Shown here one piece after another: positions 47,179 to 60,847 of a DNA stretch of 64,000 nucleotides. This DNA is from Auanema rhodensis. Its lineage: Eukaryota; Nematoda; Chromadorea; Rhabditida; Rhabditidae. Both the position numbers and the translations under genes were made by a program. The stretch covers positions 16,996,501 through 17,060,500 of the forward strand of contig OZ059899.1 of NCBI GenBank assembly GCA_964057225.1. Direction: 5' to 3'. The notes beneath the pieces were generated by a model, which was not told where the DNA came from, did not search any database, and worked only from the letters and a program-made list of their open reading frames with translations. How positions within the stretch are numbered: the first letter of the stretch is position 1; the number at the start of each line of letters is the position of its first letter.

Positions 47179-50100
47179 TTGAAAAAAGACGCATTAGTGT
47201 ATGTTGAGTTTCCATGTACACTCAACATTGCTTCCAAAAACATTTTGACAAAAATTTTTTCGAAAAATTTCAGAATATTTTAGCAAAAAATAGTTGTTTT
47301 TAGATTCCTTTTTTCAAGGCAAAGACGATGGACAATGTTATTCAACGAAAAAATTAATTCTGCAGGGTGAAAATCGAGGATATAAGTGTGAACATATATC
47401 AGTTGATATCTCGGTGAATTTTTAAGCTAGCGCAAATCTGATAACACAGATCGACGCAGCTTAAAAATCCGCATCGAATGCATCATACTACATTGAGAAA
47501 CGCTTAATACAAAAATTAGTTATGATCGTTTGAAAAATGATGCATTAGTGTATGTTGAGTTTCCATGTACACTCAACATTGCTTCCAAAAACATTTTGAC
47601 AAAAATTTTTTCGAAAAATTTCAGAATATTTTAGCAAAAAATAGTTGTTTTTAGATTCCTTTTTTCAAGGCAAAGACGATGGACAATGTTATTCAACGAA
47701 AAAATTAATTCTGCAGGGTGAAAATCGAGGATATAAGTGTGAACTTATATCAGTTGATATCTCGGTGAATTTTTAAGCTAGCGCAAATCTGATAACACAG
47801 ATCGACGCAGCTTAAAAATCCGCATGGAATGCACTATACAACATTGAGAAACGCTTAATACAAAAATTAGTTATGATCGTTTGAAAAAAGACGCATTAGT
47901 GTATGTTGAGTTTCCATGTACACTCAACATTGCTTCCAAAAACATTTTGACAAAAATTTTTTCGAAAAATTTCAAAATAATTTCGCAAAAAGTAAATGTT
48001 TTTAGATTCCTTTTTTTAAGGCAAAGACGATGGACAATGTTATTCAACGAAAAAATTAATTCTGCAGGGTGAAAATCGAGGATATCAGTGTGAACTTATA
48101 TCAGTTGATAGCTCGGTGAATTTTTAAGCTAGCGCAAATCTGATAAAACAGATCGACGCAGCTTAAAAATCCGCATCGAATGCACTATACAACATTGAGA
48201 AACGCTTAATACAAAAATTAGTTATGATCGTTTGAAAAAAGACGCATTAGTGTATGTTGAGTTTCCATGTACACTCAACATTGCTTCCAAAAACATTTTG
48301 ACAAAAATTTTTTCGAAAAATTTCAGAATATTTTAGCAAAAAATAGTTGTTTTTAGATTCCTTTTTTCAAGGCAAAGACGATGGACAATGTTATTCAACG
48401 AAAAAATTAATTCTGCAGGGTGAAAATCGAGGATATAAGTGTGAACATATATCAGTTGATATCTCGGTGAATTTTTAAGCTAGCGCAAATCTGATAACAC
48501 AGATCGACGCAGCTTAAAAATCCGCATCGAATGCACTATACAACATTGAGAAACGCTTAATACAAAAATTAGTTATGATCGTTTGAAAAAAGACGCATTA
48601 GTGTATGTTGAGTTTCCATGTACACTCAACATTGCTTCCAAAAACATTTTGACAAAAATTTTTTCGAAAAATTTCAAAAAAATTTCGCAAAAAGTAAATG
48701 TTTTTAGATTCCTTTTTTTAAGGCAAACACGATGGACAATGTTATTCAACGAAAAAATTAATTCTGCAGGGTGAAAATCGAGGATATAAGTGTGAACTTA
48801 TATCAGTTGATATCTCGGTGCATTTTTAAGCTAGCGCAAATCTGATAACACAGATCGACGCAGCTTAAAAATCCGCATCGAATGCACTATACTACATTGA
48901 GAAACGCTTGATACAAAAATTAGTTATGATCGTTTGAAAAATGATGCATTAGTGTATGTTGAGTTTCCATGTACACTCAACATAGCTTCCAAAAACATTT
49001 TGACAAAAATTTTCCCGAAAAATTTCAAGATAATTTCACAAAAAGTAGATGTTTTTAGATTCATTTTTTCAAGGCAAAGATGATGGTCAATGTTATTCAA
49101 CGAAAAAATTAAATCTTCAGGGTGAAAATCGAGGAAGTTCACACTTATATCAGTTGATATCTCGGTGCATTTTTAAGCTAGCGCAAATCTGATAACACAG
49201 ATCGACGCAGCTTAAAAATCCGCATCGAATGCACTATACTACATTGAGAAACGCTTAGTACGAAAATTAGTTATGATCGTTCGAAAAATGATGCATTAGT
49301 GTATGTTGAGTTTCCATGTACACTCAACATAGCTTCCAAAAACATTTTGACAAAAATTTTCCCGAAAAATTTCAAGATAATTTCACAAAAAGTAGATGTT
49401 TTTAGATTCATTTTTTCAAGGCAAAGATGATGGACAATGTTATTCAACGAAAAAATTAAATCTTCAGGGTGAAAATCGAGGAAGTTCACACTTATATCAG
49501 TTGATATCTCGGTGCATTTTTAAGATAGCGCAAATCTGATAACATAGATCGACGCAGCTTAAAAATCCGCATCGAATGCACTATACTACATTGAGAAACG
49601 CCCAATACAAAAATTAGTTATGATCGTTTGGAAAATGATGCATTAGTGTATGTTGAGTTTCCATGTACACTCAACATTGCTTCCAAAAACATTTTGACAA
49701 AAATTTTTTCGAAAAATTTCAGAATATTTTAGCAAAAAATAGTTGTTTTTAGATTCCTTTTTTCAAGGCAAAGACGATGGACAATGTTATTCAACGAAAA
49801 AATTAATTCTGCAGGGTGAAAATCGAGGATATAAGTGTGAACTTATATCAGTTGATATCTCGGTGAATTTTTAAGCTAGCGCAAATCTGATAACACAGAT
49901 CGACGCAGCTTAAAAATCCGCATCGAATGCACTATACAACATTGAGAAACGCTTAATACAAAAGTTAGTTATGATCGTTTGGAAAATGATGCATTAGTGT
50001 ATGTTGAGTTTCCATGTACACTCAACATTGCTTCCAAAAACATTTTGACAAAAATTTTTTCGAAAAATTTCAAAATAATTTCGCAAAAAGTAAATGTTTT

Positions 50101-50680
50101 TAGATTCCTTTTTTTAAGGCAAAGACGATGGACAATGTTATTCAACGAAAAAATTAATTCTGCAGGGTGAAAATCGAGGATATAAGTGTGAACTTATATC
50201 AGTTGATATCTCGGTGAATTTTTAAGCTAGCGCAAATCTGATAACACAGATCGACGCAGCTTAAAAATCCGCATCGAATGCACTATACAACATTGAGAAA
50301 CGCTCAATACAAAAGTTAGTTATGATCGTTTGGAAAATGATGCATTAGTGTATGTTGAGTTTCCATGTACACTCAACATTGCTTCCAAAAACATTTTGAC
50401 AAAAATTTTTTCGAAAAATTTCAGAATATTTTAGCAAAAAATAGTTGTTTTTAGATTCCTTTTCTCAAGGCAAAGACGATGGACAATGTTATTCAACGAA
50501 AAAATTAATTCTGCAGGGTGAAAATCGAGGATATAAGTGTGAACTTATATCAGTTGATATCTCGGTGCATTTTTAAGCTAGCGCAAATCTGATAACACAG
50601 ATCGACGCAGCTTAAAAATCCGCATCGAATGCACTATACAACATTGAGAAACGCTTAATACAAAAATTAGTTATGATCGT

Positions 50681-51721
50681 TTGAAAAATGATGCATTAGT
50701 GTATGTTGAGTTTCCATGTACACTCAACATAGCTTCCAAAAACATTTTGACAAAAATTTTCCCGAAAAATTTCAAGATAATTTCACAAAAAGTAGATGTT
50801 TTTAGATTCATTTTTTCAAGGCAAAGATGATGGACAATGTTATTCAACGAAAAAATTAAATCTTCAGGGTGAAAATCGAGGAAGTTCACACTTATATCAG
50901 TTGATATCTCGGTGCATTTTTAAGCTAGCGCAAATCTGATAACACAGATCGACGCAGCTTAAAAATCCGCATCGAATGCACTATACAACATTGAGAAACG
51001 CTTAATACAAAAATTAGTTATGATCGTTTGAAAAATGATGCATTAGTGTATGTTGAGTTTCCATGTACACTCAACATAGCTTCCAAAAACATTTTGACAA
51101 AAATTTTCCCGAAAAATTTCAAGATAATTTCACAAAAAGTAGATGTTTTTAGATTCATTTTTTCAAGGCAAAGATGATGGACAATGTTATTCAACGAAAA
51201 AATTAAATCTTCAGGGTGAAAATCGAGGAAGTTCACACTTATATCAGTTGATATCTCGGTGCATTTTTAAGCTAGCGCAAATCTGATAACACAGATCGAC
51301 GCAGCTTAAAAATCCGCATCGAATGCACTATACTACATTGAGAAACGCTTGATACAAAAATTAGTTATGATCGTTTGAAAAATGATGCATTAGTGTATGT
51401 TGAGTTTCCATGTACACTCAACATAGCTTCCAAAAACATTTTGACAAAAATTTTCCCGAAAAATTTCAAGATAATTTCACAAAAAGTAGATGTTTTTAGA
51501 TTCATTTTTTCAAGGCAAAGATGATGGACAATGTTATTCAACGAAAAAATTAAATCTTCAGGGTGAAAATCGAGGAAGTTCACACTTATATCAGTTGATA
51601 TCTCGGTGCATTTTTAAGATAGCGCAAATCTGATAACATAGATCGACGCAGCTTAAAAATCCGCATCGAATGCACTATACTACATTGAGAAACGCTCAAT
51701 ACAAAAATTAGTTATAATCGT
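50681..51721. repeat. run of three 347-bp inverted-loop monomers
   Basis: Three consecutive C-type monomers (1041 bp), followed by a D-type monomer at 51722. The C-C-D order also occurs at 39138-39831, which shows both were copied as a block. Confidence 0.85.
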
Positions 51722-54700
51722 TTGAAAAATGATGCATTAGTGTATGTTGAGTTTCCATGTACACTCAACATTGCTTCCAAAAACATTTTGACAAAAATTT
51801 TTCCGAAAAATTTCGAAATAATTTCGCAAAAAGTAGATGTTTTTAGATTCATTTTTTCAAGACAAAGACGATGGACATTGTTATTCAACGAAAAAATTGA
51901 TTCTTCAGGGTGAAAATAGAGGATATAAGTGTGAACTTATATCAGTTGATATCTCGGTGCATTTTTAAGCTAGCGCAAATCTGATAATACAGATCGACGC
52001 AGCTTAAAAATCCGCATCGAATGCACTATACAACATTGAGAAACGCTTAATACAAAAATTAGTTATGATCGTTTGAAAAAAGACGCATTAGTGTATGTTG
52101 AGTTTCCATGTACACTCAACATTGCTTCCAAAAACATTTTGACAAAAATTTTTTCGAAAAATTTCAAAATAATTTCGCAAAAAGTAAATGTTTTTAGATT
52201 CCTTTTTTTAAGGCAAAGACGATGGACAATGTTATTCAACGAAAAAATTAATTCTGCAGGGTGAAAATCGAGGATATAAGTGTGAACTTATATCAGTTGA
52301 TATCTCGGTGCATTTTTAAGCTAGCGCAAATCTGATAACACAGATCGACGCAGCTTAAAAATCCGCATCGAATGCACTATACTACATTGAGAAACGCTTA
52401 ATACAAAAATTAGTTATAATCGTTTGAAAAATGATGCATTAGTGTATGTTGAGTTTCCATGTACACTCAACATTGCTTCCAAAAACATTTTGACAAAAAT
52501 TTTTCCGAAAAATTTCGAAATAATTTCGCAAAAAGTAGATGTTTTTAGATTCATTTTTTCAAGACAAAGACGATGGACATTGTTATTCAACGAAAAAATT
52601 GATTCTTCAGGGTGAAAATAGAGGATATAAGTGTGAACTTATATCAGTTGATATCTCGGTGCATTTTTAAGCTAGCGCAAATCTGATAATACAGATCGAC
52701 GCAGCTTAAAAATCCGCATCGAATGCACTATACAACATTGAGAAACGCTTAATACAAAAGTTAGTTATGATCGTTTGGAAAATGATGCATTAGTGTATGT
52801 TGAGTTTCCATGTACACTCAACATTGCTTCCAAAAACATTTTGACAAAAATTTTTTCGAAAAATTTCAGAATATTTTAGCAAAAAATAGTTGTTTTTAGA
52901 TTCCTTTTTTCAAGGCAAAGACGATGGACAATGTTATTCAACGAAAAAATTAATTCTGCAGGGTGAAAATCGAGGATATAAGTGTGAACTTATATCAGTT
53001 GATATCTCGGTGAATTTTTAAGCTAGCGCAAATCTGATAACACAGATCGACGCAGCTTAAAAATCCGCATCGAATGCACTATACAACATTGAGAAACGCT
53101 TAATACAAAAATTAGTTATGATCGTTTGAAAAAAGACGCATTAGTGTATGTTGAGTTTCCATGTACACTCAACATTGCTTCCAAAAACATTTTGACAAAA
53201 ATTTTTTCGAAAAATTTCAAAATAATTTCGCAAAAAGTAAATGTTTTTAGATTCCTTTTTTTAAGGCAAAGACGATGGACAATGTTATTCAACGAAAAAA
53301 TTAATTCTGCAGGGTGAAAATCGAGGATATAAGTGTGAACTTATATCAGTTGATATCTCGGTGCATTTTTAAGCTAGCGCAAATCTGATAACACAGATCG
53401 ACGCAGCTTAAAAATCCGCATCGAATGCACTATACTACATTGAGAAACGCTTAATACAAAAATTAGTTATGATCGTTTGAAAAATGATGCATTAGTGTAT
53501 GTTGAGTTTCCATGTACACTCAACATTGCTTCCAAAAACATTTTGACAAAAATTTTTTCGAAAAATTTCAAAATAATTTCGCAAAAAGTAAATGTTTTTA
53601 GATTCCTTTTTTTAAGGCAAAGACGATGGACAATGTTATTCAACGAAAAAATTAATTCTGCAGGGTGAAAATCGAGGATATAAGTGTGAACTTATATCAG
53701 TTGATATCTCGGTGAATTTTTAAGCTAGCGCAAATCTGATAACACAGATCGACGCAGCTTAAAAATCCGCATCGAATGCACTATACAACATTGAGAAACG
53801 CTTAATACAAAAATTAGTTATGATCGTTTGAAAAAAGACGCATTAGTGTATGTTGAGTTTCCATGTACACTCAACATTGCTTCCAAAAACATTTTGACAA
53901 AAATTTTTTCGAAAAATTTCAAAATAATTTCGCAAAAAGTAAATGTTTTTAGATTCCTTTTTTTAAGGCAAAGACGATGGACAATGTTATTCAACGAAAA
54001 AATTAATTCTGCAGGGTGAAAATCGAGGATATAAGTGTGAACTTATATCAGTTGATATCTCGGTGCATTTTTAAGCTAGCGCAAATCTGATAACACAGAT
54101 CGACGCAGCTTAAAAATCCGCATCGAATGCACTATACTACATTGAGAAACGCTCAATACAAAAATTAGTTATGATCGTTTGAAAAATGATGCATTAGTGT
54201 ATGTTGAGTTTCCATGTACACTCAACATTGCTTCCAAAAACATTTTGACAAAAATTTTTTCGAAAAATTTCAGAATATTTTAGCAAAAAATAGTTGTTTT
54301 TAGATTCCTTTTTTCAAGGCAAAGACGATGGACAATGTTATTCAACGAAAAAATTAATTCTGCAGGGTGAAAATCGAGGATATAAGTGTGAACTTATATC
54401 AGTTGATATCTCGGTGAATTTTTAAGCTAGCGCAAATCTGATAACACAGATCGACGCAGCTTAAAAATCCGCATCGAATGCACTATACAACATTGAGAAA
54501 CGCTCAATACAAAAGTTAGTTATGATCGTTTGGAAAATGATGCATTAGTGTATGTTGAGTTTCCATGTACACTCAACATTGCTTCCAAAAACATTTTGAC
54601 AAAAATTTTTTCGAAAAATTTCAGAATATTTTAGCAAAAAATAGTTGTTTTTAGATTCCTTTTCTCAAGGCAAAGACGATGGACAATGTTATTCAACGAA

Positions 54701-54880
54701 AAAATTAATTCTGCAGGGTGAAAATCGAGGATATAAGTGTGAACTTATATCAGTTGATATCTCGGTGCATTTTTAAGCTAGCGCAAATCTGATAACACAG
54801 ATCGACGCAGCTTAAAAATCCGCATCGAATGCACTATACAACATTGAGAAACGCTTAATACAAAAGTTAGTTATGATCGT

Positions 54881-57800
54881 TTGGAAAATGATGCATTAGT
54901 GTATGTTGAGTTTCCATGTACACTCAACATTGCTTCCAAAAACATTTTGACAAAAATTTTTTCGAAAAATTTCAAAATAATTTCGCAAAAAGTAAATGTT
55001 TTTAGATTCCTTTTTTTAAGGCAAAGACGATGGACAATGTTATTCAACGAAAAAATTAATTCTGCAGGGTGAAAATCGAGGATATAAGTGTGAACTTATA
55101 TCAGTTGATATCTCGGTGCATTTTTAAGCTAGCGCAAATCTGATAACACAGATCGACGCAGCTTAAAAATCCGCATCGAATGCACTATACTACATTGAGA
55201 AACGCTTAATACAAAAATTAGTTATGATCGTTTGAAAAATGATGCATTAGTGTATGTTGAGTTTCCATGTACACTCAACATTGCTTCCAAAAACATTTTG
55301 ACAAAAATTTTTTCGAAAAATTTCAAAATAATTTCGCAAAAAGTAAATGTTTTTAGATTCCTTTTTTTAAGGCAAAGACGATGGACAATGTTATTCAACG
55401 AAAAAATTAATTCTGCAGGGTGAAAATCGAGGATATAAGTGTGAACTTATATCAGTTGATATCTCGGTGCATTTTTAAGCTAGCGCAAATCTGATAACAC
55501 AGATCGACGCAGCTTAAAAATCCGCATCGAATGCACTATACTACATTGAGAAACGCTTAATACAAAAATTAGTTATGATCGTTTGAAAAATGATGCATTA
55601 GTGTATGTTGAGTTTCCATGTACACTCAACATTGCTTCCAAAAACATTTTGACAAAAATTTTTTCGAAAAATTTCAAAATAATTTCGCAAAAAGTAAATG
55701 TTTTTAGATTCCTTTTTTTAAGGCAAAGACGATGGACAATGTTATTCAACGAAAAAATTAATTCTGCAGGGTGAAAATCGAGGATATAAGTGTGAACTTA
55801 TATCAGTTGATATCTCGGTGAATTTTTAAGCTAGCGCAAATCTGATAACACAGATCGACGCAGCTTAAAAATCCGCATCGAATGCACTATACAACATTGA
55901 GAAACGCTTAATACAAAAATTAGTTATGATCGTTTGAAAAAAGACGCATTAGTGTATGTTGAGTTTCCATGTACACTCAACATTGCTTCCAAAAACATTT
56001 TGACAAAAATTTTTTCGAAAAATTTCAAAATAATTTCGCAAAAAGTAAATGTTTTTAGATTCCTTTTTTTAAGGCAAAGACGATGGACAATGTTATTCAA
56101 CGAAAAAATTAATTCTGCAGGGTGAAAATCGAGGATATAAGTGTGAACTTATATCAGTTGATATCTCGGTGCATTTTTAAGCTAGCGCAAATCTGATAAC
56201 ACAGATCGACGCAGCTTAAAAATCCGCATCGAATGCACTATACTACATTGAGAAACGCTTAATACAAAAATTAGTTATGATCGTTTGAAAAATGATGCAT
56301 TAGTGTATGTTGAGTTTCCATGTACACTCAACATTGCTTCCAAAAACATTTTGACAAAAATTTTTTCGAAAAATTTCAAAATAATTTCGCAAAAAGTAAA
56401 TGTTTTTAGATTCCTTTTTTTAAGGCAAAGACGATGGACAATGTTATTCAACGAAAAAATTAATTCTGCAGGGTGAAAATCGAGGATATAAGTGTGAACT
56501 TATATCAGTTGATATCTCGGTGAATTTTTAAGCTAGCGCAAATCTGATAACACAGATCGACGCAGCTTAAAAATCCGCATCGAATGCACTATACAACATT
56601 GAGAAACGCTTAATACAAAAATTAGTTATGATCGTTTGAAAAAAGACGCATTAGTGTATGTTGAGTTTCCATGTACACTCAACATTGCTTCCAAAAACAT
56701 TTTGACAAAAATTTTTTCGAAAAATTTCAAAATAATTTCGCAAAAAGTAAATGTTTTTAGATTCCTTTTTTTAAGGCAAAGACGATGGACAATGTTATTC
56801 AACGAAAAAATTAATTCTGCAGGGTGAAAATCGAGGATATAAGTGTGAACTTATATCAGTTGATATCTCGGTGCATTTTTAAGCTAGCGCAAATCTGATA
56901 ACACAGATCGACGCAGCTTAAAAATCCGCATCGAATGCACTATACAACATTGAGAAACGCTTAATACAAAAATTAGTTATGATCGTTTGAAAAAAGACGC
57001 ATTAGTGTATGTTGAGTTTCCATGTACACTCAACATTGCTTCCAAAAACATTTTGACAAAAATTTTTTCGAAAAATTTCAAAATAATTTCGCAAAAAGTA
57101 AATGTTTTTAGATTCCTTTTTTTAAGGCAAAGACGATGGACAATGTTATTCAACGAAAAAATTAATTCTGCAGGGTGAAAATCGAGGATATAAGTGTGAA
57201 CTTATATCAGTTGATATCTCGGTGCATTTTTAAGCTAGCGCAAATCTGATAACACAGATCGACGCAGCTTAAAAATCCGCATCGAATGCACTATACTACA
57301 TTGAGAAACGCTTAATACAAAAATTAGTTATGATCGTTTGAAAAATGATGCATTAGTGTATGTTGAGTTTCCATGTACACTCAACATTGCTTCCAAAAAC
57401 ATTTTGACAAAAATTTTTTCGAAAAATTTCAAAATAATTTCGCAAAAAGTAAATGTTTTTAGATTCCTTTTTTTAAGGCAAAGACGATGGACAATGTTAT
57501 TCAACGAAAAAATTAATTCTGCAGGGTGAAAATCGAGGATATAAGTGTGAACTTATATCAGTTGATATCTCGGTGAATTTTTAAGCTAGCGCAAATCTGA
57601 TAACACAGATCGACGCAGCTTAAAAATCCGCATCGAATGCACTATACAACATTGAGAAACGCTTAATACAAAAATTAGTTATGATCGTTTGAAAAAAGAC
57701 GCATTAGTGTATGTTGAGTTTCCATGTACACTCAACATTGCTTCCAAAAACATTTTGACAAAAATTTTTTCGAAAAATTTCAAAATAATTTCGCAAAAAG

Positions 57801-58741
57801 TAAATGTTTTTAGATTCCTTTTTTTAAGGCAAAGACGATGGACAATGTTATTCAACGAAAAAATTAATTCTGCAGGGTGAAAATCGAGGATATAAGTGTG
57901 AACTTATATCAGTTGATATCTCGGTGCATTTTTAAGCTAGCGCAAATCTGATAACACAGATCGACGCAGCTTAAAAATCCGCATCGAATGCACTATACTA
58001 CATTGAGAAACGCTCAATACAAAAATTAGTTATGATCGTTTGAAAAATGATGCATTAGTGTATGTTGAGTTTCCATGTACACTCAACATTGCTTCCAAAA
58101 ACATTTTGACAAAAATTTTTTCGAAAAATTTCAGAATATTTTAGCAAAAAATAGTTGTTTTTAGATTCCTTTTTTCAAGGCAAAGACGATGGACAATGTT
58201 ATTCAACGAAAAAATTAATTCTGCAGGGTGAAAATCGAGGATATAAGTGTGAACTTATATCAGTTGATATCTCGGTGAATTTTTAAGCTAGCGCAAATCT
58301 GATAACACAGATCGACGCAGCTTAAAAATCCGCATCGAATGCACTATACAACATTGAGAAACGCTCAATACAAAAGTTAGTTATGATCGTTTGGAAAATG
58401 ATGCATTAGTGTATGTTGAGTTTCCATGTACACTCAACATTGCTTCCAAAAACATTTTGACAAAAATTTTTTCGAAAAATTTCAGAATATTTTAGCAAAA
58501 AATAGTTGTTTTTAGATTCCTTTTCTCAAGGCAAAGACGATGGACAATGTTATTCAACGAAAAAATTAATTCTGCAGGGTGAAAATCGAGGATATAAGTG
58601 TGAACTTATATCAGTTGATATCTCGGTGCATTTTTAAGCTAGCGCAAATCTGATAACACAGATCGACGCAGCTTAAAAATCCGCATCGAATGCACTATAC
58701 AACATTGAGAAACGCTTAATACAAAAGTTAGTTATGATCGT
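54881..58741. repeat. 11-monomer block ending in a B-B pair
   Basis: Starts with an A monomer that has TTTGGAAAATG and ends with two B monomers, the second marked by CTTTTCTCAAGG. 3861 bp, 11 x 351. Confidence 0.8.
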
Positions 58742-60847
58742 TTGGAAAATGATGCATTAGTGTATGTTGAGTTTCCATGTACACTCAACATTGCTTCCAA
58801 AAACATTTTGACAAAAATTTTTTCGAAAAATTTCAAAATAATTTCGCAAAAAGTAAATGTTTTTAGATTCCTTTTTTTAAGGCAAAGACGATGGACAATG
58901 TTATTCAACGAAAAAATTAATTCTGCAGGGTGAAAATCGAGGATATAAGTGTGAACTTATATCAGTTGATATCTCGGTGCATTTTTAAGCTAGCGCAAAT
59001 CTGATAACACAGATCGACGCAGCTTAAAAATCCGCATCGAATGCACTATACTACATTGAGAAACGCTTAATACAAAAATTAGTTATGATCGTTTGAAAAA
59101 TGATGCATTAGTGTATGTTGAGTTTCCATGTACACTCAACATTGCTTCCAAAAACATTTTGACAAAAATTTTTTCGAAAAATTTCAAAATAATTTCGCAA
59201 AAAGTAAATGTTTTTAGATTCCTTTTTTTAAGGCAAAGACGATGGACAATGTTATTCAACGAAAAAATTAATTCTGCAGGGTGAAAATCGAGGATATAAG
59301 TGTGAACTTATATCAGTTGATATCTCGGTGAATTTTTAAGCTAGCGCAAATCTGATAACACAGATCGACGCAGCTTAAAAATCCGCATCGAATGCACTAT
59401 ACAACATTGAGAAACGCTTAATACAAAAATTAGTTATGATCGTTTGAAAAATGATGCATTAGTGTATGTTGAGTTTCCATGTACACTCAACATTGCTTCC
59501 AAAAACATTTTGACAAAAATTTTTTCGAAAAATTTCAAAATAATTTCGCAAAAAGTAAATGTTTTTAGATTCCTTTTTTTAAGGCAAAGACGATGGACAA
59601 TGTTATTCAACGAAAAAATTAATTCTGCAGGGTGAAAATCGAGGATATAAGTGTGAACTTATATCAGTTGATATCTCGGTGAATTTTTAAGCTAGCGCAA
59701 ATCTGATAACACAGATCGACGCAGCTTAAAAATCCGCATCGAATGCACTATACAACATTGAGAAACGCTTAATACAAAAATTAGTTATGATCGTTTGAAA
59801 AAAGACGCATTAGTGTATGTTGAGTTTCCATGTACACTCAACATTGCTTCCAAAAACATTTTGACAAAAATTTTTTCGAAAAATTTCAAAATAATTTCGC
59901 AAAAAGTAAATGTTTTTAGATTCCTTTTTTTAAGGCAAAGACGATGGACAATGTTATTCAACGAAAAAATTAATTCTGCAGGGTGAAAATCGAGGATATA
60001 AGTGTGAACTTATATCAGTTGATATCTCGGTGCATTTTTAAGCTAGCGCAAATCTGATAACACAGATCGACGCAGCTTAAAAATCCGCATCGAATGCACT
60101 ATACTACATTGAGAAACGCTCAATACAAAAATTAGTTATGATCGTTTGAAAAATGATGCATTAGTGTATGTTGAGTTTCCATGTACACTCAACATTGCTT
60201 CCAAAAACATTTTGACAAAAATTTTTTCGAAAAATTTCAGAATATTTTAGCAAAAAATAGTTGTTTTTAGATTCCTTTTTTCAAGGCAAAGACGATGGAC
60301 AATGTTATTCAACGAAAAAATTAATTCTGCAGGGTGAAAATCGAGGATATAAGTGTGAACTTATATCAGTTGATATCTCGGTGAATTTTTAAGCTAGCGC
60401 AAATCTGATAACACAGATCGACGCAGCTTAAAAATCCGCATCGAATGCACTATACAACATTGAGAAACGCTCAATACAAAAGTTAGTTATGATCGTTTGG
60501 AAAATGATGCATTAGTGTATGTTGAGTTTCCATGTACACTCAACATTGCTTCCAAAAACATTTTGACAAAAATTTTTTCGAAAAATTTCAGAATATTTTA
60601 GCAAAAAATAGTTGTTTTTAGATTCCTTTTCTCAAGGCAAAGACGATGGACAATGTTATTCAACGAAAAAATTAATTCTGCAGGGTGAAAATCGAGGATA
60701 TAAGTGTGAACTTATATCAGTTGATATCTCGGTGCATTTTTAAGCTAGCGCAAATCTGATAACACAGATCGACGCAGCTTAAAAATCCGCATCGAATGCA
60801 CTATACAACATTGAGAAACGCTTAATACAAAAGTTAGTTATGATCGT
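58742..60847. repeat. 6-monomer block of the same type
   Basis: Same first monomer and same final B-B pair as 54881-58741, but with only six monomers (2106 bp). The middle A monomers have been lost or gained as whole units. Confidence 0.8.

Larger units (their letters stand above)
36915..48106. repeat. 16-monomer higher-order repeats of about 5.6 kb
   Basis: The GATAGCTCGG marker, followed by the same neighbours (a B monomer, an A monomer with CAAAAAAATTTCGC and GGCAAACACG, then one or two C monomers), occurs at 36915, 42515 and 48107. The spacings are 5600 bp (12 of 351 plus 4 of 347) and 5592 bp (10 plus 6), both 16 monomers. Internal composition differs because of local duplications, so these are related but not perfect units. 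Confidence 0.7.
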